DNA of 6,163 bases from positions 1 to 6,163 of the forward strand of contig PTKD01000120.1 in the NCBI GenBank assembly GCA_002938115.1. Direction: 5' to 3'. The translations under genes were made by a program, and so were the position numbers. The DNA is from Alphaproteobacteria bacterium MarineAlpha9_Bin7 (GTDB lineage: Bacteria > Pseudomonadota > Alphaproteobacteria > UBA7887). This document shows, piece after piece, positions 1 through 5,981 of this stretch. The notes beneath the pieces are model-generated. The model saw only the letters and a list, made by a program, of their open reading frames with translations. It was not told the origin of the DNA and ran no database searches. Each line of letters opens with the position of its first letter. Within the stretch, counting starts at the first letter, position 1.

Positions 1-465
1 TTGTTTATAATGAGGGCCATCACCTTCCATCCAACCGTTACGCAATGAGTCCATGATCATTGCGGCGGCTTCATCGAATCGTTCGCGAGACTCGGCCATT
101 GTGGTTCGGAAACCTTCGAATTCACGTCGCGCGAGGCCTCTCCCAACCCCAAGTCGTAGACGGCCGTTAGAAAGCTGGTCCAAAACGGAGGCCTTCTCGG
201 CGACACGAAGGGGGTCTTGCCAGGGCAAAATAACGGCTGCCGTTCCCACATCTATTCCTGGATATTTGGCGGTCAGGTATGCCATTAGTTGCAGGTTATC
301 TGGACAGAACGCGTAGTCGCGGAAGTGGTGCTCTACTGCCCAAAGACAATCAAATCCGCTGTTTGCAGCAATCTCCGCGATCTTTAGTTCCTCATCCCAG
401 ACCTGTTGGTCGCTGATTTCTTCCCAGCCATAGCCTGTGAACACCATTTGCAGACCGATATCCAT
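1..465 (-). CDS. LLM-class (luciferase-like) flavin-dependent oxidoreductase, N-terminal 155 residues, cut by window edge
   Basis: The reading frame opens with ATG at 465-463 and stays open to base 1, giving 155 codons (MDIGLQMVFTGYGWEEIS...); the C-terminal half lies outside the window. Family signs seen: an early beta strand (MDIGLQMVF), the VEHHF motif at residues 44-48, the strand GTAAVILPWQDP at 74-85, and the hallmark RVAEKASVLDQLSNGRLRLG at 87-106 followed by VGRG at 107-110. These are typical of bacterial luciferase-like monooxygenases, TIM-barrel enzymes that use reduced flavin (FMNH2 or F420H2) supplied by a partner, and usually have roughly 330-400 residues. The start is supported by AAGGATAAAGG directly upstream (466-476). 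The gene lies 144 bp downstream of the aldo/keto reductase on the same strand, so it may be co-transcribed or have its own promoter. The family assignment is strong; substrate and flavin type cannot be told. Confidence 0.9.
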   Translation of the reverse strand, partial: MDIGLQMVFTGYGWEEISDQQVWDEELKIAEIAANSGFDCLWAVEHHFRDYAFCPDNLQLMAYLTAKYPGIDVGTAAVILPWQDPLRVAEKASVLDQLSNGRLRLGVGRGLARREFEGFRTTMAESRERFDEAAAMIMDSLRNGWMEGDGPHYKQ

Positions 466-514
466 CCTTTATCCTTGTGATGTTGTTATTGGAAATGTCT
501 TATCATGACTTACC

Positions 515-544
515 CCAACAAACATCCTGCATATTTTTTGTTGG
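515..544. repeat. Inverted repeat upstream of the flavin oxidoreductase gene
   Basis: There is a perfect 8-bp inverted repeat, CCAACAAA at 515-522 and TTTGTTGG at 537-544, separated by 14 nt. It lies 50-79 bp upstream of the minus-strand oxidoreductase start, in the gap after the aldo/keto reductase. On the plus strand the right arm is followed by TTTTAG, but no plus-strand gene precedes it, and on the minus strand no T-run follows. It is therefore not a convincing terminator for the minus-strand operon. It could be an operator, or chance in AT-rich sequence. The rest of the 466-609 gap shows no clear promoter. Confidence 0.3.
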
Positions 545-609
545 TTTTAGTTAGCAGAAGAACCACGCAACCATATTTCACGGTTTTCCGCTCTTAAGCA
601 CCACCAAAA

Positions 610-1560
610 CTAAGGCGAACTTGCTTCGTTGATTTTGTTGATGTCTTGGGGGTCGAGAATTAGGTCCGCAGCTGAGACCAGCTCTTCCAGTTGGTCCAGG
701 TTGGTGGCGCTGGCGATTGGTGCGGTTACGCTTGGCCGCGCCATAAGCCATGCTAGAGCTACCTGCCCGAGTTTGGCACTATGTTTTTCCGCAACTTCGT
801 CCAGTGCCTCCACAACCCGGAAGCCATCTTCGTTCATGTATTTCTGGACTGCCGGGCCTCTGGCTCGGCCGTGGACATCAGAACTGGATCGATATTTCCC
901 GGTCAGGAACCCGCTCGCCAACGAAAAATAGCTAATGACACCTATGTTCTCCTCAGAACACAGATCCTCCATTTCTCCCTCGTATTCCCTTCGCTCTACG
1001 AGACTATACAGTGGCTGGAGGGATTGATAACGCGGCAACCCTTCTTTGGCACTGGCATCCAGTGCTTCTTTCAGGCGATTCGTGGCAAAATTTGATGCGC
1101 CTATCTCGCGGACTTTCCCTTGCTCTATCAATTTGGCATAGGCTTCAAGAGTTGCAGCCACCGGGGTTCCATCGTCATCCTTGTGCGACTGGTAGAGGTC
1201 AATATAGTCAGTTTGAAGTCGTCGCAAAGAGGCCTCAACCGCCGTTGCCATGTACTCAGGGGAGAGCCCGACTTTGTCGGAACCCATGTCCATCCCAAAT
1301 TTGGTTGCCAGAACGATTTCCCCCCGTCGACCTCTGCTTTTTAGCCATTTCCCGAGAATAATTTCTGATTCCCCACCTTCATTGCCGTCTGCCCAACGAG
1401 AATATACATCTGCCGTATCGATAAAATTAAACCCTGCATCCAGGAATGCGTCCAAAATTCTAAAGGAGTCCTTTTCGGTAGCGGTCCAGCCAAATACATT
1501 TCCACCAAAACAGATTGGTGAGACATTGAGGCAAGAGGCCCCTAGTTTTTGATATTCCAT
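610..1560 (-). CDS. Aldo/keto reductase (NAD(P)H-dependent, Tas/YajO-like group)
   Basis: This 316-residue protein has the usual length of a bacterial aldo/keto reductase, a soluble TIM-barrel enzyme that reduces aldehydes or ketones to alcohols with NAD(P)H. The N-terminus MEYQKLGASCLNVSPICFGG is the classic first strand. The catalytic tetrad can be placed: Asp48 and Tyr53 in FIDTADVYS, Lys87 in ATKFG, and His126 in DLYQSHKDD. Downstream signatures include VREIGASNF at 150-158, QPLYSLVER at 182-190, and the cofactor-binding region TAPIASATNLDQLEE at 279-293. The frame is intact. The start at 1560 is supported by AGGAAGG (1569-1575 on the complement), 8 nt upstream. Its start codon is only 18 bp after the carboxylase stop, so the two are almost certainly one operon. 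Plausible role: reduction of a carbonyl intermediate, or oxidation of an alcohol, in the same pathway as the carboxylase. The specific substrate is unknown. Confidence 0.93.
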   Translation of the reverse strand: MEYQKLGASCLNVSPICFGGNVFGWTATEKDSFRILDAFLDAGFNFIDTADVYSRWADGNEGGESEIILGKWLKSRGRRGEIVLATKFGMDMGSDKVGLSPEYMATAVEASLRRLQTDYIDLYQSHKDDDGTPVAATLEAYAKLIEQGKVREIGASNFATNRLKEALDASAKEGLPRYQSLQPLYSLVERREYEGEMEDLCSEENIGVISYFSLASGFLTGKYRSSSDVHGRARGPAVQKYMNEDGFRVVEALDEVAEKHSAKLGQVALAWLMARPSVTAPIASATNLDQLEELVSAADLILDPQDINKINEASSP

Positions 1561-1578
1561 TCTACCGCCCTTCCTGGC

Positions 1579-4500
1579 TTACCAAGTGTCTATGTAGTTA
1601 TACTTTTTGCCCGTCCGACTCGGTATCGGTGGCAGGCGACGCAGACTATTTGTTATCCATGTCCGTGTTTCGGCAGGATCAATGACGTCATCTAGTCCGC
1701 CACCAGTCCCAGCATTTACTGCCCGCGCACTTTCGTAAGCTTCCTCGACGCGGCGGTCAAATTCGTGCCGCCGGCCTGCCGGGTCCTCTATGGCGGCAAT
1801 CTCGTTCCGATGACCAAGCTTCACTGCTCCCTCAATATTCATGCCAGCAAATTCTGCGGTCGGCCAGGCCACGGTGAAAAAGCCTACCAGTGAGCTGGCG
1901 CCGCACATCGCCTGTACGCCAAGGCCGTATGCTTTTCTCACTACGACCCCGAATAGGGGAGTCGTCAAATTGGCGCCGGCGTTAAACATGCGCACACAAT
2001 GACGCACGAGTGCGGTCTTCTCTGCTTCGGGACCGACCATGATTCCAGGGCAATCCATCAGGCTAAGTACTGGAATGTCAAAGGCATCACATAGTTGCAG
2101 GAAACGAGCTCCTTTGTCAGCGGCATCTGAATCGATAGCACCTGCTAGATGATGTGGGTTGTTTGCGACGACCCCCATCGGTTTTCCCTCTACCCGGACG
2201 AATGACGTGATAATACCGATACCAAATTTTTCTCGTATCTCCAAAACCGAGTTTGTATCTGCAATTGTTTGGATAATTTCCCGCATGTCGTATAGACGTA
2301 CTCGATTTTCCGGAACAATGTGACGCAGTTTGCGTTGATCCGGTGCTTCCCATTCATTGATAGGGCCCTGAAAATAGGAGAGGTACTTTTTGGCGACGTC
2401 AACGGCCTCCTCTTCGTCTTCTACCAATATGTCAACCACGCCGTTTGGGACTTGGAACGACATCGGGCCAACTTCCTCGGGCGTATATATACCGAGCCCG
2501 CCACCTTCAATCATTGCCGGGCCTCCCATGGCGATAGTGGAGCCCTCAGTTGCGATGATTATGTCGCAGCAGGCTAACAGGGCGGTATTACCAGCAAAGC
2601 ATCGGCCATTGTTGACTCCTATCAATGGCACGAGGCCGCTCAGCTTAGAGAACTGGGTAAAAGTATGGGTGTCGAATGCGACACGCGGTCCGGTATCATC
2701 GTCGCCGGGGCGCCCGCCACCGCCTTCGGAAAATAGGACAATAGGAAGCCTGAATCGGTTGGCAAGATCGTACAAACGGTCTTGTTTGTAGTGGTTGCGC
2801 CGCCCTTGGGTTCCAGCGAGCACTGTATAATCGTACGAAACTACTAAGGCGCGCGAATTTTGATCGTCAAAGTACTTGCCGTTGATAGACGCTGTACCGG
2901 CTACCACTCCGTCGGCGGGACTGTTTTTGCGCAACGTTTCGATATCATGACGCTGGTGCTGTTTTGCGACAATTAGCGGCCAGTATTCCTGGAATGAACC
3001 GAGGTCAACTAATTGCGCAATGTTCTCTCGTGGCATGCGGTAACCTCGTGCCCGGCGCTTAGCCACTGCCTCCGGCCTGTTTTCATCCAACGTGAATGAG
3101 TGGCGGTCAATCGACTCTTTTAGATCCGGGCGGATATAGTCCAGATCGAGTTCATTCGTGTCGGAGTTGTCGTCGGTGTCACCTGCACCGTCGATTTTTT
3201 CTATGAACAAGATTGGATGGCCTTCTCGTACGACGTCACCCTGGGCCATTGTGACCTTGCGTACGACACCACTATCCTTTGCGGAGATGACGTGTTCCAT
3301 TTTCATAGCCTCAACGACCGCAAGCTGCTGTCCTCGCTGTACCTGTTCACCAAGGGCAACATCTAGGGAGATGATGGTTCCTTGAATTGGCGCAGTCAGA
3401 CCGACAGAGCCGTCCGGCCCAGTAGCTGGAAGTTGGTCTCCTGCCGCACCGTCTACACGTAGCGAGGCTTTGACCTCCGCATCATAGGCAAAGAGTGCAA
3501 GAGGGTCTCTGCTTTCAATTTTTGCGCCGGCGTGGCCATCGGCGATCCCTGTGTCGCCTTGGTCAATCGAAGCATAGTGTTGATCAGATTCCGTTGGCGC
3601 AGACAAAAGTTCCGTCAGATGTTCATCAACCCATCGAGTGTGTCCCTTCCCTTGGGCAAAGTGATCATGGTTCAAAATGTTCTGTAGAAACTGGATGTTT
3701 GTATTAACACCCTTCAAACGAAACTCACTGAGCGCTCGCATTGACCGCAAAACCGCATCGCGGAAGTTTTTGGTGGGTGAATGGCAGATCACCTTTGCCA
3801 ACAAAGAGTCGAAGGCGTTGCTGGTGTGATAACCAGCGTACCCGAATCCATCTGTACGGACACCTGGACCATTCGGTGCTTCATAAACAGAAAGCGTTCC
3901 CGTTGCCGGCCGCACGGATCCATCATCTTCATATGTCTCCATATTTACGCGGGTTTCAATGGCGTATCCACGAGGTTCTGAGATAAGTTGTTTATTTAGT
4001 TCAAGTTCGTCGAGAGAGGCTCCATCGGCGAGGCGAATTTGGGTCTGAACCAGATCCACCCCCATCACCTCCTCGGTAACGGTGTGCTCTACTTGTAGGC
4101 GTGCGTTGGCTTCGATAAAGATGAATGGCTGCGCATTACTAAGATGTGAGAGATCAACCAGAAATTCAAACGTTCCCAAATTTGTGTAACGGACGTGTTC
4201 CGCAAACTGCATTGCTGTGTCTATTATTTTTGTGCGAAGATCGTTGGAGAGATTGGGTGCTGGGGCAACCTCGATAATTTTTTGAAAGCGACGTTGAAAG
4301 CTGCATTCGCGTTCTCCTAAATGCGCGACATTTCCATTTTTATCCCCAACGATTTGCACCTCGATGTGGCGCGCGCGCGAAATAAATTCCTCTACGTATA
4401 ATCCGTCTTGTCCGAAAGCTATTTTTGATTCTGAGCGGCAGCGTTCGTAGGCAGACTCGATATTGTCTGCAGCAGTTACAACACGCGTACCTCTCCCGCC

Positions 4501-4989
4501 GCCACCAGCTATGGCTTTGATCATCATATTACTTGGGGAGATTTGTTCAAAAAACTCCTTAGCGTCATCCAATGTTATTGCGCGATCTAAACCACGAAGC
4601 ACGGGAAGGCCAATGGAGGCTGCAGTTGTGCGTGCCTTAGCTTTGTCTCCGAAGAGGTCTAGGTGTTCAGTGTTTGGACCAACAAAGAGCAGCCCCGAGT
4701 TGGCGCACCGATCGGCAAAAGCGGCCCGCTCGGCCAGGAAACCATAACCTGGATGGATTGCGTCGCAGCCCATTTCTTGTGCTGCGGTGAAAATTGCATC
4801 CATATCGAGGTAAGCCTTGGGTCCGTTGCCCTTCAGGGGATACGATTTGTTCGCGACCTGGGTGTGTAGACTGTTTGCGTCATCCTCTGAATATACGGCG
4901 ACCGCCTTTAGGCCCAAGTCCCTTGCAGCCCGGGCAATTCGGATGGCTATCTCACCGCGGTTGGCAATCAGAAGGGCGGAAATTTTCAT
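1579..4989 (-). CDS. Single-chain biotin-dependent acyl-CoA carboxylase (LCC-type; BC-BCCP-CT fusion)
   Basis: This 1136-residue protein has three catalytic parts in order. Biotin carboxylase is at about 1-450: IANRGEIAIRI, HPGYGFLAE at 79-87, Lys116, Lys158, the ATP-grasp loop AGGGGRG at 161-167, Glu275, FIEANARLQVEHTVTE at 291-306 with Glu293, Asn295 and Arg297, and Arg347. A linker or BT-like region (about 451-530) leads to the biotin carrier domain at about 530-597, with VEAMKMEH and biotinyl Lys563. An acidic linker at 601-618 precedes the carboxyltransferase at about 625-1136, which has two crotonase-fold halves: SEGGGGRPGD at 754-763, NGRCFAGNTALLACCD at 794-809, then GVVANNPHHLAGAID at 939-953, DCPGIMVGPEAEK at 979-991 and RKAYGLG at 1018-1024. 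It would use ATP and bicarbonate to carboxylate an acyl-CoA in the cytosol. Order and size fit the long-chain acyl-CoA carboxylases described structurally from Mycobacterium avium. The chain length preference here is not known. AGGAA (4995-4999, complement) supports the start. It leads the minus-strand operon. Confidence 0.95.
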   Translation of the reverse strand: MKISALLIANRGEIAIRIARAARDLGLKAVAVYSEDDANSLHTQVANKSYPLKGNGPKAYLDMDAIFTAAQEMGCDAIHPGYGFLAERAAFADRCANSGLLFVGPNTEHLDLFGDKAKARTTAASIGLPVLRGLDRAITLDDAKEFFEQISPSNMMIKAIAGGGGRGTRVVTAADNIESAYERCRSESKIAFGQDGLYVEEFISRARHIEVQIVGDKNGNVAHLGERECSFQRRFQKIIEVAPAPNLSNDLRTKIIDTAMQFAEHVRYTNLGTFEFLVDLSHLSNAQPFIFIEANARLQVEHTVTEEVMGVDLVQTQIRLADGASLDELELNKQLISEPRGYAIETRVNMETYEDDGSVRPATGTLSVYEAPNGPGVRTDGFGYAGYHTSNAFDSLLAKVICHSPTKNFRDAVLRSMRALSEFRLKGVNTNIQFLQNILNHDHFAQGKGHTRWVDEHLTELLSAPTESDQHYASIDQGDTGIADGHAGAKIESRDPLALFAYDAEVKASLRVDGAAGDQLPATGPDGSVGLTAPIQGTIISLDVALGEQVQRGQQLAVVEAMKMEHVISAKDSGVVRKVTMAQGDVVREGHPILFIEKIDGAGDTDDNSDTNELDLDYIRPDLKESIDRHSFTLDENRPEAVAKRRARGYRMPRENIAQLVDLGSFQEYWPLIVAKQHQRHDIETLRKNSPADGVVAGTASINGKYFDDQNSRALVVSYDYTVLAGTQGRRNHYKQDRLYDLANRFRLPIVLFSEGGGGRPGDDDTGPRVAFDTHTFTQFSKLSGLVPLIGVNNGRCFAGNTALLACCDIIIATEGSTIAMGGPAMIEGGGLGIYTPEEVGPMSFQVPNGVVDILVEDEEEAVDVAKKYLSYFQGPINEWEAPDQRKLRHIVPENRVRLYDMREIIQTIADTNSVLEIREKFGIGIITSFVRVEGKPMGVVANNPHHLAGAIDSDAADKGARFLQLCDAFDIPVLSLMDCPGIMVGPEAEKTALVRHCVRMFNAGANLTTPLFGVVVRKAYGLGVQAMCGASSLVGFFTVAWPTAEFAGMNIEGAVKLGHRNEIAAIEDPAGRRHEFDRRVEEAYESARAVNAGTGGGLDDVIDPAETRTWITNSLRRLPPIPSRTGKKYNYIDTW

Positions 4990-5050
4990 AACGGTTCCTA
5001 TGCGGGATTATTGTGGAGCAGGGGACAAATCGTTAGGTTCGCATCGCTGG

Positions 5051-5079
5051 AACATACCAATGACTCCCCATATGGCCAA
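5051..5079 (-). promoter_or_regulatory. Candidate sigma70-type promoter for the carboxylase operon
   Basis: Read on the minus strand, TTGGCC (5079-5074) and TATGTT (5056-5051) are separated by exactly 17 bp. They match the -35 consensus at four of six positions and the -10 consensus at four of six. Transcription would begin near 5044, leaving a leader of about 55 nt before the ATG at 4989. The match is moderate and such pairs arise by chance, so confidence is limited. The -35 element is overlapped by one arm of the inverted repeat at 5075-5104, which would suit repression. Confidence 0.3.
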
Positions 5080-5104
5080 CGCTGGGTTTCGTTCGGTCGT
5101 TGGC
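5075..5104. promoter_or_regulatory. Spaced inverted repeat, possible operator for the carboxylase promoter
   Basis: A perfect 7-bp inverted repeat, GCCAACG at 5075-5081 and CGTTGGC at 5098-5104, has a 16-nt spacer. The arm centres are 23 bp apart, about two helical turns, as expected for a dimeric regulator binding one face of the DNA. The left arm overlaps the proposed -35 element of the carboxylase promoter. No T-run follows on either strand, so it is not a terminator. The regulator is not in the window. Confidence 0.3.
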
Positions 5105-5193
5105 TCGCTGCTGGTTGCTGCGAAGGATGAGTGAGGCGTATCCGTTTAACCATGCAGGTATTTGGCATTGCAGAACAATACGCGCATTTTGGG

Positions 5194-5212
5194 CGACAAC
5201 CTATGGTTGACG
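5194..5212. promoter_or_regulatory. Near-perfect 19-bp palindrome upstream of the AhpD-like gene
   Basis: The sequence CGACAACCTATGGTTGACG is symmetric about base 5203 in seven of eight arm positions, with a single A:A mismatch and a TAT centre. It ends 28 bp before the chosen ATG at 5241. Size and symmetry fit an operator for a dimeric repressor such as a TetR- or GntR-type protein. Its location in the divergent region would allow control of the rightward genes. Which regulator binds cannot be told. Confidence 0.35.
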
Positions 5213-5226
5213 TAAGATTGGCAAAA

Positions 5227-5232
5227 AAGGGG
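5227..5232 (+). promoter_or_regulatory. Ribosome binding site AAGGGG that decides the AhpD-like gene start
   Basis: The purine-rich AAGGGG at 5227-5232 lies 8 nt before the ATG at 5241 but only 2 nt before the ATG at 5235. Normal Shine-Dalgarno spacing therefore favours 5241, giving a protein that begins MARVRDVEAQ. Confidence 0.7.
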
Positions 5233-5240
5233 CGATGAAC

Positions 5241-5846
5241 ATGGCACGAGTACGGGATGTTGAGGCGCAAGAAGTTGATACCGATTTACAGCCTATCTAC
5301 CAAAAATATGGAAAAGAATATGGGCCGTTTATGAATCAAGTTCGTGTATTTGCTCATCGTCCGGTTTTGCTTAAGCATATGATGGGCATGTTATTAGAAA
5401 TGGCTGACGAATCTGTGGTTAAGAAACGCCACTTGGAGATAGCACTGGTCACCGTATCGAAAATAAATGAATGTCGTTATTGCGTAGCACACCATGCGCC
5501 GCGCCTGATAGCGAGTGGGTTGTCAGCGAAGACCATTGATCACATTTTGGAGCCAGACTGCCCCAATCTTGATTCAGTAGATAAGTTGGTACGTGATTAC
5601 GCTGTACAAGTAACAACTGATTCCAAGTTGGTCTCTGATAGTATTTTTTCACGTTTGCGAGTTGAATTTACCGAGGCGCAACTAGTCGAATTGACATTTC
5701 GAATTGCTCTCTGCGGATTTTACAACCGGTTCAATGAAGCTCTTCAAATTGAGATAGAAGATGGTGTCCTTGAAGATTTATTGGCCAAAGGCGGCACGTT
5801 GGATAATTTGCCATCTGGTCCGGTGACGCTTGCAAACCAATTGTAA
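5241..5846 (+). CDS. Carboxymuconolactone decarboxylase / AhpD-like family protein
   Basis: This 201-residue all-alpha protein belongs to the CMD/AhpD superfamily. The diagnostic segment is HLEIALVTVSKINECRYCVAHH (at about residues 64-85), with the redox pair Cys78-x-x-Cys81, His85 and the upstream Glu66. Their spacing (12, 3 and 4 residues) equals that of the AhpD catalytic Glu-Cys-Cys-His set. Later GFYNRFNEALQIEIED (about 159-174) is the conserved helix with Asn and Arg seen in many family members. AhpD itself reduces a peroxiredoxin system, while other members decarboxylate gamma-carboxymuconolactone. The intact CxxC suggests a thiol-redox type, but single-domain proteins like this are often of unknown function. 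The start at 5241 is chosen over 5235 because of ribosome-site spacing. It is divergent from the carboxylase operon and 135 bp upstream of the propeller gene on the same strand, so the two are probably co-transcribed. Confidence 0.88.
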   Translation: MARVRDVEAQEVDTDLQPIYQKYGKEYGPFMNQVRVFAHRPVLLKHMMGMLLEMADESVVKKRHLEIALVTVSKINECRYCVAHHAPRLIASGLSAKTIDHILEPDCPNLDSVDKLVRDYAVQVTTDSKLVSDSIFSRLRVEFTEAQLVELTFRIALCGFYNRFNEALQIEIEDGVLEDLLAKGGTLDNLPSGPVTLANQL

Positions 5847-5981
5847 GATATGTTTGCAGAAACAGATAACCTGGCGGCACAATTGTAGAGGGACTTTGCC
5901 GCATAGATTGAAGATCTCGCGGATTGATCAGCCACTGGGCGCATGGGATTTACATATAGTTGGGTGTAAGGGAGCGGGTTA

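Larger units (their letters stand above)
4990..5240. other. Divergent intergenic region between carboxylase and AhpD-like gene
   Basis: About 250 bp separate the two divergent start codons, so regulatory sites for both directions should lie here. Open frames crossing it have no recognisable family motifs and look like chance. What is visible: ribosome sites at both ends, one minus-strand promoter-like pair (5051-5079), one spaced inverted repeat (5075-5104) and one near-palindrome (5194-5212). No convincing sigma70-type promoter was found for the rightward genes; TTGGCA at 5162-5167 has only a poor -10 partner 17 bp on. Confidence 0.6.

Noticed and set aside
53..316. Plus-strand 87-codon open frame at the left edge
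   Set aside because: It is antisense to the luciferase-like oxidoreductase, which has clear family motifs. The plus-strand translation is Arg/Ser/Pro-rich and has no motif.
515..550. Rho-independent terminator at the inverted repeat followed by TTTTAG
   Set aside because: The stem is AT-rich with a 14-nt loop, the T-run is short, and no plus-strand gene ends before it. It cannot terminate the minus-strand operon in this orientation.
2390..2791. Plus-strand 133-codon open frame inside the carboxylase gene
   Set aside because: It is antisense to a continuous, well-conserved carboxyltransferase domain, and its translation is Ser/Pro-rich with no recognisable motif. It is a shadow of the real gene.
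5207..5235. TTGACG at 5207-5212 as a -35 element for the rightward genes
   Set aside because: A -10 element 17 bp on would fall on GGGCGA within the ribosome site and start codon, so it cannot drive the AhpD-like gene.
4998..5270. Minus-strand open frame of 90 codons across the divergent intergenic region
   Set aside because: It has irregular composition with many Cys, Pro and His residues, no family motif and no placed ribosome site, and it overlaps the start of the AhpD-like gene on the opposite strand.
5847..5981. Terminator or extra gene between the AhpD-like and propeller genes
   Set aside because: Only weak 4-bp complementarity (CCGC/GCGG) without a T-run was found, and the only open frame is a 12-codon stretch without a ribosome site. 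The gap otherwise holds just the propeller ribosome site at 5968-5974.
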